From positions 1 through 57,500 of the forward strand of contig CAJNDS010000211.1 of assembly GCA_905221605.1 (NCBI GenBank): a DNA stretch of 57,500 bases, written 5' to 3'. Within the stretch, counting starts at the first letter, position 1. Each line of letters starts with the position of its first letter. A program made the position numbers and the translations under genes. Positions 11,501 through 24,800 of the stretch are shown here, one piece after another. The DNA is from Symbiodinium natans. Taxonomy: Eukaryota > Sar > Dinophyceae > Suessiales > Symbiodiniaceae. The notes beneath the pieces are model-generated. The model did not search any database and was not told where the DNA came from. It worked only from the letters and a program-made list of their open reading frames with translations.

Positions 11501-12804
11501 TGTCTTGGTAACTTACGTAACTTCTCCATGTGGTAGCCTTTCTAAGTAACTTCCGTCTCTAGAAGTTAACCTATTCAGTCGTGAAGTAGATAACCCCTGT
11601 CTCACTCTGCCTCTACCAGTTATTCAACGTGTATCCTCTTCTCGTCCCCAGAGAAAAGGGGAGAGTACGGCCTGACGTGTTTTGTGCGGTCGGCTCAACT
11701 GGCAGTGTTGCGGCAACCCGGACGGGGAAGGGCCACTGTTGGCCTCCTTGAGGGTCTCCATGTCTCCATTCGACACTTGCCGAATTTTCGCCCCACCCGC
11801 CTGTTCTTCCAACAGTTCGCGGGGTCTAGCGAATTCCCCGAGTTTGTATGATTATCCTGCACTCGGCACTTGCTGCATGTGCTCGTGTTCCGGTGCACAA
11901 CTCTACTTGCCAAGGCAGGAAGTCGGATACGCCACCCTCGGCCAAGCTCATGCGAAACTTGCAGCTGCATACAGTGGCTCTAGCTCATGCATGCACATTG
12001 CACGACACCCCCTGCAGCGCGCATCTTGCGGTGTGAGCCCGGCGCGCTGTGGTTCAGTCTGGGTGAGGGCTGAGGTCGGAAAAGCGCGGTCTCTAGCTCC
12101 TTTTAGGCCAGCACACCGCACATGAGGCGAAGCTAAAGACAATGATGCAGGCACTGTGCCAGCTCCAGTATTGCCGACATACAGATCGATTGCCAAGCCC
12201 GACTCGGAGCGGTGCATGCAAGGGCGACGAGTCCGGAACTGCAGCTGCTCTTATGGCCATTCTCGCACCCCCACATGAGGCGGATGCTGCGATAGCATTG
12301 GCGTCCCAACTGTTGACATGGTTCTCGGGGTGAGGCTGCCTATGTCTGCAGCCTCGCAGATGCGCCTATTTTGTGGCATTACTATCACCCTGCAGCAACT
12401 GCTCCACCCTCATTGTCTCTTTACACTGCTTTAAGCTTCAACCTGAATCCTGGTGAGCTGCTGGAGCCAGCCCACGGAAGCTGTTGTCCATGGCAGTGTC
12501 AATGCACCAACTCCGATGGTCGAAAGAACCTGCAATTTGGGCTTCGCCCCAAAGTGACAGCAAGGGACGGAACATATTGAACATGTTGAGCGGTATGTTA
12601 AAGGGGCATAAGGAGGGACCCTTAGAATGGACATTGAAATCTTACTCCCCTAAATAACCCCGATACATACCTTATTTCGTCCCTATATACCTAAGTAGCT
12701 CCTACATTACCCCTATGGCCCCTTGTACAGTAACAGTCCCACCTTTAGCCCCTTGAGATTTGAACTCACCCCGAATCCTGCAACATACTGTGACCCCTGC
12801 AACC

Positions 12805-12847
<43 letters not shown>

Positions 12848-15800
12848 CCCCTTCATAATGCACATCCCAGAAAGAGGTGGCACCAGATTCAGGGAGCTTG
12901 TGCGGACGCTCGCACCTCGCAGGGCAAAGGCAGTTCGGGAATTCCACCAACCCCTTACTTAAGATCAAGGTCCCAGGGTTCTACAGTTCGTCAGTCAGAG
13001 AAGATTGACACTATTATCCAAAATTTGCATCCTAGTTCGCTCTTGATTCGTGCGACGGAGCCAGTCCTCCTGTGGAAGGGATGACGACGCTCTGCTTATG
13101 GACCAGCAGCGTGCTGTAAGCAGACTTCACATCTTCAAAGTTCTCGGAAGATCGGGCGATGAGGAGCCCCACTGATGACATGGCGATGTCACGCTGGCGC
13201 TTGGTTGAACGACGCTTTGTTTGTGTCCTGTATATTTAGGAGGAGCTTTTCTAATATGGCAAGCAACCTATTCACCCGCTGGCTGCTCTGCTTCTGTGGG
13301 GCAGCTTTATGGAACCATGTGCAATTGCAAACGCTGCAGGAAAAATGGGTTTAGGAAACGACCGACGCAGCACTGAATCACGGCATCACAGGGGTGCAGT
13401 GCAGGCCAGCAGTCAATGATGCATGTTTCTCGCAGTTTTCCGCCGTGCCTTTGCTATCGTCCCAAAAATCATGTATGATCAAGACATCTTCGGGCACAGC
13501 CTCCTGCTTCCCTGCGACCGTCGGCAGCTGTTTATGATTCTGGGGTTACTCTAAACATGATGCTCCCCTCATAGGTCCGCAAGTTGAACGCCCTTGCATG
13601 ATGTGCATGTTCTGGCCCGCGAGAAGCATCATGGGAATGTGAAGCAGGATAGGGCTAGTGGCGCTACTCTAGTGGCTAACCAACGCGTTGCCAAAACATA
13701 GTATGGTCTTACGGCCTAGGCTGTAGTCACTGTAGAGTGGGGTAGTCAACAAACTCCGCAAAGCTCAGTCCATGGTCTTCTGTGGCATCTGCAGCTGCCT
13801 GAGCACAAGGCGCCTCTGCAAGGCATGGTCTTCATATGTCTTCATGCTTCTCAACCTTTCTGCAAGTCCACAACTCTGGCCACAGTGTTGGTCTAGCAAC
13901 TTGTAGGGGACGGTGCTTCGCCACGTAGCTTTGAGCTCTGATGTGAAGCTGATCACTTGCCAAAGAAAGCACTGTTAACCTTGGCCAGACAAGCTCAAGT
14001 AACTTCGTGGTAGGATTCACACGGGCAGGATATTGGCAGGATCGCTTCGACAGGTAGCGCTCGCGCTCGCTATGTCGCAGCATCATGTGTAGGTCCGCAT
14101 GTGCATATATTGTCCGCATGTGCATGCACCGTGCTGGAACTTTGGACTTACGATCTAGGGCTCGGCCACTTCGGAGTATGACGTGAAGTTCAATGACCTG
14201 TTAGCCACGCCGCTTCCTGCTGTTTTGCATTGTTAGCATCTAATACATTTAGTACAATCCAATATCACTAGTCGAACCCCCTTTCCCAGAGCTGCAAGGC
14301 TTCCTGACGGCTGATTCCTGACATGCTGGGGGCGAACGAGCTGGAGCATCACAGCTTGGCGACTTGCCAAGTAGCATCACGAATATATGCCGCGAAATAC
14401 GGGTCGATTGTCTTGATGGAAACATCCTTCTTCACCGGGAGACCTTTCAGCGTGTCCTGGGACACCATTTACACATCTATACATCAATGCACTTGCGGAG
14501 CAGTCAATGAACTGAAATGCGGAGTCTAGCCAAGACTCCACTTCCAGGAAAGCCACCTTTGTCTTTGCCTGTGTTTCGCGACAGACAGAAATGAGCCGGA
14601 CATAGCGACGCGGATTGAGCGAAAACCTTCTGAGGCGTCGGCGCTGGCCAACGCTGTCTCGACCTCAAAAACGGCACAAGACAGTCTCAGCGGCAGATCC
14701 GAAGTTCAAACATCCTAAGCTGGGGCGAAAAACCAACACGACAAGCAAGCAAGCAAGCTTTTTCGATCTTACTGATTACAAAGACCTTGGTCCAACCATC
14801 CAAGACCTTTCAATACCTCCAAAGACCATCACAAAAAACATCAAATACCATCATAGTCTTGGCTGATGGGCTGAGACCTTTGAGATGGCCGGGGCAACGT
14901 CCGCCACCCCACCGCGGTAGCTCTTTACAGCCTGCACATGGTTCATGGGTCAGCCGGTCACATGCTCTAGAGAACCTTACTCAGTGGTGTCTGTAACAGT
15001 CGTAACCAGAGCATGTGAGTGAATGGCTCGTCACGTACGCTCCGGTCAACTCTTCCCATGCTGCCTTGAAGATTGTCGCGCTGCCGCCGATAGGAATGCG
15101 CTTAAAGACGGCGGACATGACCTTCCGCTACACGCTTCTTTGGAGTTCTGTGGAAACGTGGGCCTTCTGCTTTGAGATGGCCCAGGCCCTTGTATCTTTC
15201 TTGTGAAGCACCCTTCAACACTGGTGCCACTGCCCGGCTCGGCAACACTGCTCTGCTGGAAGGCACAACTCTTTCGCAACCCTGCGGATGCAACTGACGA
15301 CCCATGGCCTTCAAGGCTCCTCAATTGTGGAGCTATGAACTGACAGAAGCTGCTGAGCCCTTACGATTGCGGCGATGCATCATGATAGCCATGCTAAACC
15401 ACGCAGAGGTTGTCGTTTCGGTGGTAGCGCTACTGTGGTTCTTCTATGTTCTTCTCCACCTCATCCTTCTCTTTGATGGGCGGGCGTCTGGCACAAGGTT
15501 GTCACGGATGCTACTGTGGCCACCACGCCACGAACAACCACACGTCTAGGCACATCATGCCTGTCCGGCATGAACGCGCAATGCATTCAAGCCAGCATGC
15601 TGCTTCGTTGTAGCCGATTCACTAGAAACAAAAAGGTAGCAGTAGTCGTGAGCTGTCACGCACCGTGCTCAGAATTGTCGAGCTGGGAGATGGTGTAGCC
15701 GCGCAGCGCAACACTCTCGCCATGAACTGATTCGCAAGAGCTGTGCAGCCCACCTCGCCCTTTGCATTCTTCTCCTCTGCGCCCTTGAACCTGCAGCGTC

Positions 15801-18800
15801 AAGAAATTCTGACAGCTTCCCAGTAACTGCTTGGACTGAATGGGCGCATCTTGGACTCTGACTCGCCCTTCTCCTGCATATTGCAGTGTAGTGGATGCGA
15901 TCAGTTCAGAACTCGCATGAAGACCACGGAATCGTGCTTTGAACATCATGGGGGACAGGGACGTCTTCACTTCCCCGCCTCATCATCCACTCCTTCCTCG
16001 ACGCCCTCCTTTCGATACTGGAGGTTGAACCTGGCGCAAGTCCATGTCGGCTCTCTTACAGTTTGACTATGACTCAAACAGTTTGGCGGTAGCTTGGCAT
16101 GCTGTGCCAATGCTGGCACAGGAAGAAGCTGGCTCAGGATATTGACGGCTCAACTCGACGAGCATCAATCCTGTCTCCTGAATGCACGGTGTGCCTGATG
16201 GGGCCATTGAAGTCCAACTGAATCCTGAGCTGGCAGCCGGAAAGAGCTCTGTGACAGATGACAACCAGTGGTGCTTCAAGGGCATGTGCTACTTGTAGAC
16301 CGGCATCCGCAGCCATGAGCACAGAACGGAGCACTTGCTTTCTGAAGTTGTGCGTGGTTAGTGAAGGTCTGCCTCCGCTTGGCCGCTTTAAATCTAAATC
16401 CAAGCCGAATTACAAAGGCCTCCTTTGAAAAAAATGCGTCTTGTGGCGGTGAGAACCCGTTGAACATCCACCGCCAGGAGGCCCACGCACATGGAATGCC
16501 CACGCACATGGAATACATGCGTCTTTTTCGAGAGTGGTGAAACCTACAATCTATCCGCTGACAGGTTAGAACAGTTCGACTCAGCATCCCCATGGCCTTA
16601 TGGCCTTAAGATGCCGTGCTCGCCTGGCAAGTGGCGCTTCGGCCCTAATAGCACAAGAAGTACTTCGCCAACCCCATGGTCCTGCAATCTGATTTCGACG
16701 GCTGCAGTTGCTTCTCACGCACCGGTGAAGAGCCTCCAGCGCATCATCTGAGCAACGAGGCAGGAAAGGCTGCGCCCTGTGCTCAGCATGATCGTGTCTG
16801 GGGCACAAAGCAGGGCTGACAACATCTCTGACAGCCAGAAGCTGCACTGTAACTCATCGGCGGCACCCGCTTCCTGCAAGCAGCGGACGACTTCGAGATG
16901 GCCGTTCTCGGCTGCGGCGGACAAAGGAGAGCATCCGTGGTTGTCGGGCTTCTCAGTGTCCACCCCAATTGCGATGAGGTATCGGACGGCTTCAAGATGG
17001 CCATTCTCAGCAGCAGCCCACAGCGGGGTTCGACCATTGTGGTCTGTCTGGTTTCTGTCTGCTCCAGCATCTATCAAAGCTGATATGGTCTTCATTCGGC
17101 CACTGCCAGCAGCAGCCACCAACGCTGTGCTGCCCACCCAAGCGGTTTCGTTGGGATCTTGGCGCGCTGTCAAAAGTTCCTCGACCTCATCAGTCATCGC
17201 TGTGATGGCCGCCTCTACAAGCTCCTCTGCTCTTCCACGGCTAAGTGGCAACATGATCAACTGCAGATCTGTGGGCATCTCTGCGGACATCTTCAAGTCC
17301 CCTAAGTTCTCAATCCTTTCGTCATCAGGCAGCAGGCATCCATGATGTGCCAACTGCATTCGGAATCTGGGCTGCAAAAGGCGGCTTTGCAAGTACTGCT
17401 TCAGGGATTTCACTGAGGCGCTGCAACTCTCAGAAAGCTCCTCAAGCTCGTTTGCAGACAATGTAGCCACAGGCTCACCCGACAGCATGCAGATTCGCAA
17501 CGATTGCATGGCGACTGTCGCTAATTCACTAAACCGGCGCTTTTGCCGATGCAAGGCCCAAAAAAACTGAAAACGTTGTTCCCGGTAGGAACTGCGTAGT
17601 TCTGAAGGTGAATAATGTGAGAATCTCTGGTAGTCTAGAGTGTTGCAGCCCTGCGGTGCATGTTTCAACCATGTTGGGCCACGATGCCTTCATTCGGCAG
17701 GAAGATTCACACAGGTCGCTGGTCGCACTGGTCGAGTGTCAATCATTTCACTGACATGGAAGTACCTTTCTTCTCGAATCAGCTGGTTTGCAACGCCGGT
17801 GCTGAGTCAGAGGCGTTCCGCACTGATGCTTTCTCTTCATTGCATCCTGCAGCCTGCTCCGCACAACAACAACACCACTTTGATGTCCAGGTCGTGGTGC
17901 CAGTTAACTACATGCACAGAGAAGGGCAACAGTGTTACCATGTTGTCCAGCTGTCCCTCTCGTGCCTTAGGATTTTCTTGCCAGCAGACTGTCACTCTAG
18001 TCATTCTAGTCAAGCAGTTCTTAGCCGATAGTATCACCCGCCCTTCGGCCTGATGTCAATCTTGGGACCTGGAAAGGCATGGCAGCAACCGCGTTGTCAC
18101 GTGGTGAATACCAAGTCGTCGAGGAAACTATTCTGGCCTCTTTGGGGACTCAAGCTTTTGGCCCAGGCCCGGCAAGGGCGAAGTGAGCAAGGCATGAGCA
18201 AGGCATGGTCGGCCCGGAGATCTTTGTAGTTGGGGGGGAGGGGGCCTAACGGGCCTAATGGCTAAGCAAAGCTCTGGATACTGAACGCCGGCATTACCTT
18301 CTAGTCAGCACTTGCAGCTGAGGCGGCCGTAGAAGGCACCATCTCCAGGGTTCAGCGACCTGAGCGTCACAGAGGGGCAAACAAGTGGGCAAACAAGTGG
18401 GAAACCAGTGCCTGAGCCTCTGGCCACTCTCGTCCCGACTCATCCAGTGCCGCCTGCCAGGTTTTCAAGTTGCAGGGCGGCCAGGAGTGACTGATGCTCA
18501 GATCCGAATTTCTAGCCATCCACAACATCCTGCAGCCATATGCCATGAGCCTAAACACCTAGAGTTGGTCGACAAACCTTGCTGCATCATCAACCAGTGA
18601 TATGGAAATCTTACTTGGCTTCCAATTCGAAACGACGGGGCAATGACGGCCGCGGCCTGGCTGTAACAAGTGGAGCCCTGGAATTTGTTGGGAACTCGGG
18701 CGAGGCTGGGAATAGTTGTAGCTCCTGTGAGGAGCTTGGGGGAGAAGGCTGCTGGAGGCAACGGCATGGGACGAAGACTCGGCGGCGACCACCCCCCCCC

Positions 18801-21800
18801 CCCCCTTTCCCCACGACTCCAGCAGTGAAGTCCATGGGTCGAAGAGTAGCTGCAAGTCTGATTCAGCTCCACTTCTAGACTCTACAGTAAGGCAGTCAAG
18901 AGTGCTCCAGAGGCTCATCAATGCTCCAGATTCCACTCATGTGTCGAGTCGGGCGTCATGTGTCCGAACCCCTGAACACGTAGGGTGACAGCTGCCACGT
19001 TCCCATGTGTTGATGGCGATTGATGGTGCGAGGAGTCTGAGAGTTCCCACCTTGAGCTGGACCTCAGCGTTGTCCCAGATCTCCTTGGATCCCAGCGCCT
19101 TCTTTGGCCTGGCGCAAAACTCCCATGCCAACCACGTCATCACATCCCTAAAACCCCTTCTAGGGGTTTAGGGTTTAAGGTTTCGGGTTTTGGGGGTTTA
19201 GGGTTTAACAGGCCCGAAACCCCAAGCGCCTCGTGGAGAGGGCGTAGCTGGCCTCGAAGACCCGGAGGGTGCGGAGGAGCCCATGTTTGGTGAGCATTGC
19301 TGAAACTCTGAAAGGCTTTGCCCGCCTGAAACCCGAAGATCTTGTAAACAAAGTCCAAGAAGTCCAGCGCGGCTGGGGATGGCAAGCCAGGATTTGAAAG
19401 CTCTTGCGACACTCCGTTTCAAACCCCACCTGACACCTCGGACTTGATCTGTTCCGGGCGGCAGAAGATGTGTGCATCCTCAGGTTCGCGTGGCTAAACC
19501 GTGATCTGGTCACAAGAAACGTTGTGATCATGATCCAAGTGCACCAAGCACCCGGCATCTTGCTGAAATCGTCGAACACGCGTCAGGCCCGTGAGGGCTC
19601 CGGAAGCCTCCCAATTTCACTTCGGCTCGAACTACTTCGGCGTGTGCATTCTGTTGATGGCAGCTACGCTGCCCGCATGCGCATGGCAAATCTTCCTGAG
19701 ACGCTACAACTGCTCCTCATTTCGGTGCAGCACGCCGAAGTCAGCAAAGCGCATGGGCAACTCCTTCAATACTGCTCAGCTGATTGCTTCCATGCCTCTC
19801 CACGCATCATCTCTCTGACATAGCAGCTTTGCCTTGCCTTGTAGCTCCTGACTCTGGCATCGAACATGAGGAAGTGACCAGGGCAGTTCATGGGCTTCAG
19901 CATCCACCTCTCCATCCGTGGAAAGACGCGTGGCAAGAGTGGGGGGAAGCTCGAATGGAACTAGCAAACGCTTTGAGGCCGCTGCTCTTGTTTCTCCACG
20001 TCCAAGCTGTACATGTCATCCTGCCGAGGCTTCGTCTGGTTTAGGGCATACGGTTTAGGGCATGGGGTTTCGGGTTTCGGGTTAGGGTTTAGGGCTTAGG
20101 GCTTAGGGCTTGGGGTTTAGGGTTTAGGGCGTTTAGGGTTCTGTGCATCCCAGCCGTGGCACCACGGCAAAGCAACCTTCGAAAGCGATCGCAAGGTATG
20201 CCTTGTAGTTCTGGTAGTGGCCAGACGTCAAGAAGCATCGGGAGTCATACCTCAGGCAGGTATGCACAGGACTGCTCAGCTGTGTTGATGATCCCGGGAC
20301 TCTACAGATGGACGATGTCCCATCACACCCTCAAAGAGCTGAAAGTCATTCACACATTAACACATTCACACAGTCACAGACACACACACACACACACACA
20401 CGACATCTCACGACATGCCTCTTGCGGCGCTAGTACGTCACAGAGTATATCAAACTCATCGCTGGTCAAGTGCCAAGGTGCATATTGGGCGTAACGACTT
20501 CCTTGGCAAGGCAGCTGAGGCAAGCAGATGCCAGAGGGCTCAAAGGATCCCAAAGTCCCTAAGGTCTGAGAAATCAAGGTTTGTGACGGCCTCTGGCTGC
20601 TATGACCTAAAAATCACTCTAAGACATGTGGTGAAAGAAAACTATATTTAAAAACACCTGGGATCAACACTACAACAATCTAACGGCCCACCAGGCATTT
20701 AGAAGTCCGAGGCATCTAGGTTGTTTAATTACTCACATCGAGTCAGTCGATACAGTAAACACTTCCCCAACTACATGCCACACCGACGAGACCACACCTG
20801 ATGGAGCTATTTTTTCACATCAACCTTGAAAAAACAGCTGGGGTTCGATGCTACACAAGTAGGCCTCCCAAGAAGCAGCCGGATGCAACAAGACCACGGA
20901 CGGTCAGCACATTCGCATCATGAGCCGCTACTCGATGTGCCATCTTTCGATTTAGCTATGTTTGTTAACACTCGAGACACAAGAGGGAATTGCAATCGAC
21001 TGACATGGCATGCATATGCCGCCGCGTATGCTGCACCACCGCAAACCATGACAAAGCAGGACCCTTCGAGAGATACGAATCGCAGAGCTGTTCTTTTGAG
21101 GCGCTTCTACTTGTTTCGTTTCGGCATGAACCTGATTGAAGCTCGAAGGCCTGGATGGAAAGAAGCCAACGACGTAGCTCTGGCTCTGAAGTCCCTGAAG
21201 TGAATTAAGTGAATGCCTCAGGCCCCCACGGAGAAACCCCGCAGGCGGTACTCCGAACGCATAAAGTCCATAAGCTTGTTGTAGATCCTTGCAGACTCTC
21301 TTTTTATGGGAGCATGGATGGCTGCAGGCTCTCAAGAGCATAAGAGCATGTGAAGGTCCTCGCTCCAAGGGGGAACCAGAAGCAGCTGCCGGGCGACATC
21401 ACGGGGTGGAACCTGGCAGGGCAGATGTCTCAAATGTCTCAGATGCCTCAGATGTTTCACACCTCTCTGTGTTCTTGTCGACTGAGGTCGCCGCATGAAG
21501 AGTTCTTGTGCTTTGCCGATGTTCCTGCCACGCGGTGGTGAAACAAGTGCTCTTGGCGCTTTGCATCAGCAGCTGCCCTCGCAGCACATGGTCTCATTAC
21601 AGGGCAAACAATTGGGATGCAAAAGCGACGGAAGAAGGTGACGGGTGTCACCGTCAGGGTCGATAGGCGCGGGGGTTACCTTTAAACTACTCCGGGTGTC
21701 AAAGAACGTCCCTGGCCCCCACCGATGGATTCGAACAACCCAGTATGGTAACCTGACACCAAGGTCCCTTTTTCGGGGTCCCTGTTTTTATCTGGGCCGT

Positions 21801-24800
21801 TTGCTTAGGCTTTCAACACAAGACCATCGTTTATCTAGAGAACCGACCGTGGTCAAAGAAAGATGTGTCCTGTGGTCTCGCTTAGCCGCTTCTTCCTGGA
21901 ACTTCTTGTACTCCTGCACCATCGAGGTCAATGAAGAATGGCTGCAGATGGTCGTGCGTCAAGGTTCAGAACAGAAACACTCACACCCTCATCCTCATCC
22001 CCGCCCCACCCCCACACCGAAAACAAACCCCAACTAACCAGACAGCTCCCCCCGCCCACCCCCCCCCCCCACCCCTCCGCACCAAGAGCAAGCTCCCACC
22101 ACCGTCACCGGCGCTGCTAGGCCACCTACTCTGTCAAGCTTCAGCCCGCGACGTCTATGTTAAGGGGCTTCAGCGACCCGCCTTCACCCACAGCACCGAC
22201 GTGCGCCCTTCCCCCTTCACAGCTTTGCAATGCTTACGGCCCTTCAAATACCCACGCGCTTGTTGCTGACCCTTCCCGAATCCGGTTTCAGGGTTGTCCT
22301 TTCCAACCGATTTCAGGGTTGCCACTGCCCCTCATCAGCCAACCTCCCCACCCACCCCCCCAAATCATCCCCCAACCGAGTACCCCGACCCTCCACCCGC
22401 GCAAAAAACGTACACATCAACCCCTTCACATCCCTTCACATCCCTACCACGCCCCCCCCCCGTCTACAGGGGGCTTCAACGCCCCCGCCACCTCACCGCC
22501 CTCACACACGACACCACCGCACTGCCCCCTTCCGTCCAGGCTCTACACTGCTCTTACGGCCCTTCACCCGGGCGCTAGCCGGAAAAGCGACAGGAATGCC
22601 AACATGGTTTTTGTGAAGAGTGTGTGTCCCATTGGTGTCCCCTCGTTTCCCCCCCCCCCCCCCCCGCATCCCCAATTTGTCGTCGCACACGTCCTTCAGC
22701 AGCTTGTCGTTGGGGAAAGCAATGCCGTAGAGGCGCTGAAGAGAGTCCAAATTCTGATCGCCCAGCCTCAATCAACCGCCCTACCGCGCTGAACCACCCC
22801 GAGGCCTCATGGAGGCTCAGGGCGCGGGCTGGTCTGGGGTTGGTCTGGGGTTGGACTGGGGTTGGACTGGACTTCGGCGTCACTTTTTCCATCACTTTCT
22901 CCGCACCGCTTTATCTCTATCTGCCAGTTGCGTGCAACTGTTGATTGCTGGGACTTGCTCCTCGTTTGTAGGGCCTTGCTAAGGCTCGGGCTCGCCCCAT
23001 GAACGCCCCCAGCCGTGACACGAAACTTGCTCGACGCCACGAGGTGGGGGTGGTCGTGGAGGCTGCTTGTGCAGCCTTTATAAGATGCACGCCGAAAAGG
23101 GATATGCGTCTGCAGCCATCTCCGAGCCTGAACAGACGAAGAGTCAAGGATAGCGTGGGACCGACGGAGGGGCCCTTCCTTTGTAAGGGGCCGTCTTGGG
23201 GGTCTACTTGCTTGGGGTCCTGTAGAGTGTACATAGGGGTTGTATAGGGTGGTAGGATTGAGAGGCCCCCCTCCGAGGTAATCAGACCTGAACCAAAATC
23301 TGCGGTAGGAGACGGCCATTGCCCCCTTCTAAGGAACTGGTCCTATAGATCCCAGAATGTTTTCCAGGAAATCTAAGCATGAATGATTTGAGCATGCAAG
23401 GTAGCAAAAAGTGTTTGGAAGGCCACTTCAAGCCTTCCAAGGCGTCAGCTATTCTGATTCCTGCTGCTGCAGAGCCCTGGGGATATGAGATGGACCACAG
23501 GACTTCCTTCTTTGGAACCTCTTGGAAAACAGAGAGGCCATGCCATCTCATATCCCACACCGGCATCAAAAACTAGCATGTGCAGGTGCACCCTTCCGGG
23601 GATATGATGGGCCACGTCAGCGCAGCATTCAGGCAAAGCCTGCGTCATTCTAGGTACCACTAACAAGATGCCATCCACACGGGTGAAGCCTCAGAGCTGC
23701 TTGTAGTACTTGGAGTCTCTGCCGTTGCCAAGTCACGCACATTGTCCACATAGTCATGTGCATAGTCATGACAAGCCTTTATCCACAAAGCCGAGTCTGC
23801 TAACTGAACGTGGGCATGCGCATCGATGAGGTAGTGCACTACATCCCCGCGCGCTGCCCAAAGTGGATGCTCTCCTCCATTTGCCTCGGCATCTGTCTTG
23901 GCTCCCGCCTGCAGCAACAAGCGCACAACGTCCGCGTGTCCAAGTTGAACAGCACGGCACAGGAGCGACTTGCCCTGCTGGTCTTTTGCTTCTACGTCGC
24001 CGCGAGCTTGCAGCAGCAACTGGATGGAGGCAGTGCTTCCAAGTTCTGTTGCGATGTGCAGAGCCTGCTGGATGGCCATGGGGGCGATGGGATCAGACCG
24101 ATCGGACTCTGGTGATTGCAAGGGCTGCCTGGTGATTCTCTGAAATGCTGTTGGCCTGAGCCTGACGTCCAGCAGCTCGCGCACTACCCCAAGGTGGCCT
24201 CTGCGGCATGCGATGCAAAGCGGATGCTCCCCTCCGTTGCTCGCCGCATCAGTCTTGGCACCGGCAGAAAGCAATTCACGGGCGATCTCGACATTGCCCA
24301 TTGAAGCAGCGTGCGACAAGGCCGACTTTCCATCTTCGTCGAGCGACTGCATGTTGGCACCAGCCCCAAGCAAAACCTGAAGACACGTCAAGCTTCCAAA
24401 CGTCGTTGCAATGTGTAGAGCCTTGCTGTGCCCAGTTAAACTCAAATCTGGGTCAATGCGTTGATGCAGAAGGCGTTGCATCTCGGGATGGTCGTTACTT
24501 TCAGCTGCACATTGCATCGCTTGCAGGTCTTGGCGAGTGGCAGGGAGAAAAGGCAGCATGACCAGCTGCAAGGAAGCTGGGAGCTTCAATGCCGACAGCA
24601 AATCGGCGTCTTGCAAAACCTGGGATCCGAGAGCCAGGAGTTGCCGGTATGTGGATACCTGGACGGCGTTGGAAAGGAACATCTTTAGCGCCTTCATGGA
24701 ATCTCCATCTGCGTCCACAATTGTAGAGATGTCGCCCACATCCAAGCAGGCAACTACCTCACCGCAGAGCTTGTGGATCACAAGCTCTTGCATCTGGAAG

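Noticed and set aside
21690-21730. GPGTFFDTR reading considered as the synthetase SPG-FF exon
   Set aside because: The phase does not fit, and the true exon ([12 protein letters not shown] at 21359-21412) joins perfectly.
21690-21740. GTTCGAATCC string on the minus strand followed by GGCCA, resembling a tRNA T-arm and CCA end
   Set aside because: No matching acceptor stem, D-arm or anticodon arm upstream, and the T-stem pairing is poor.
22157-22792. Plus-strand proline-rich frame of 211 codons
   Set aside because: Produced by C-rich intron sequence, and it runs antisense across the synthetase exon 22691-22753.
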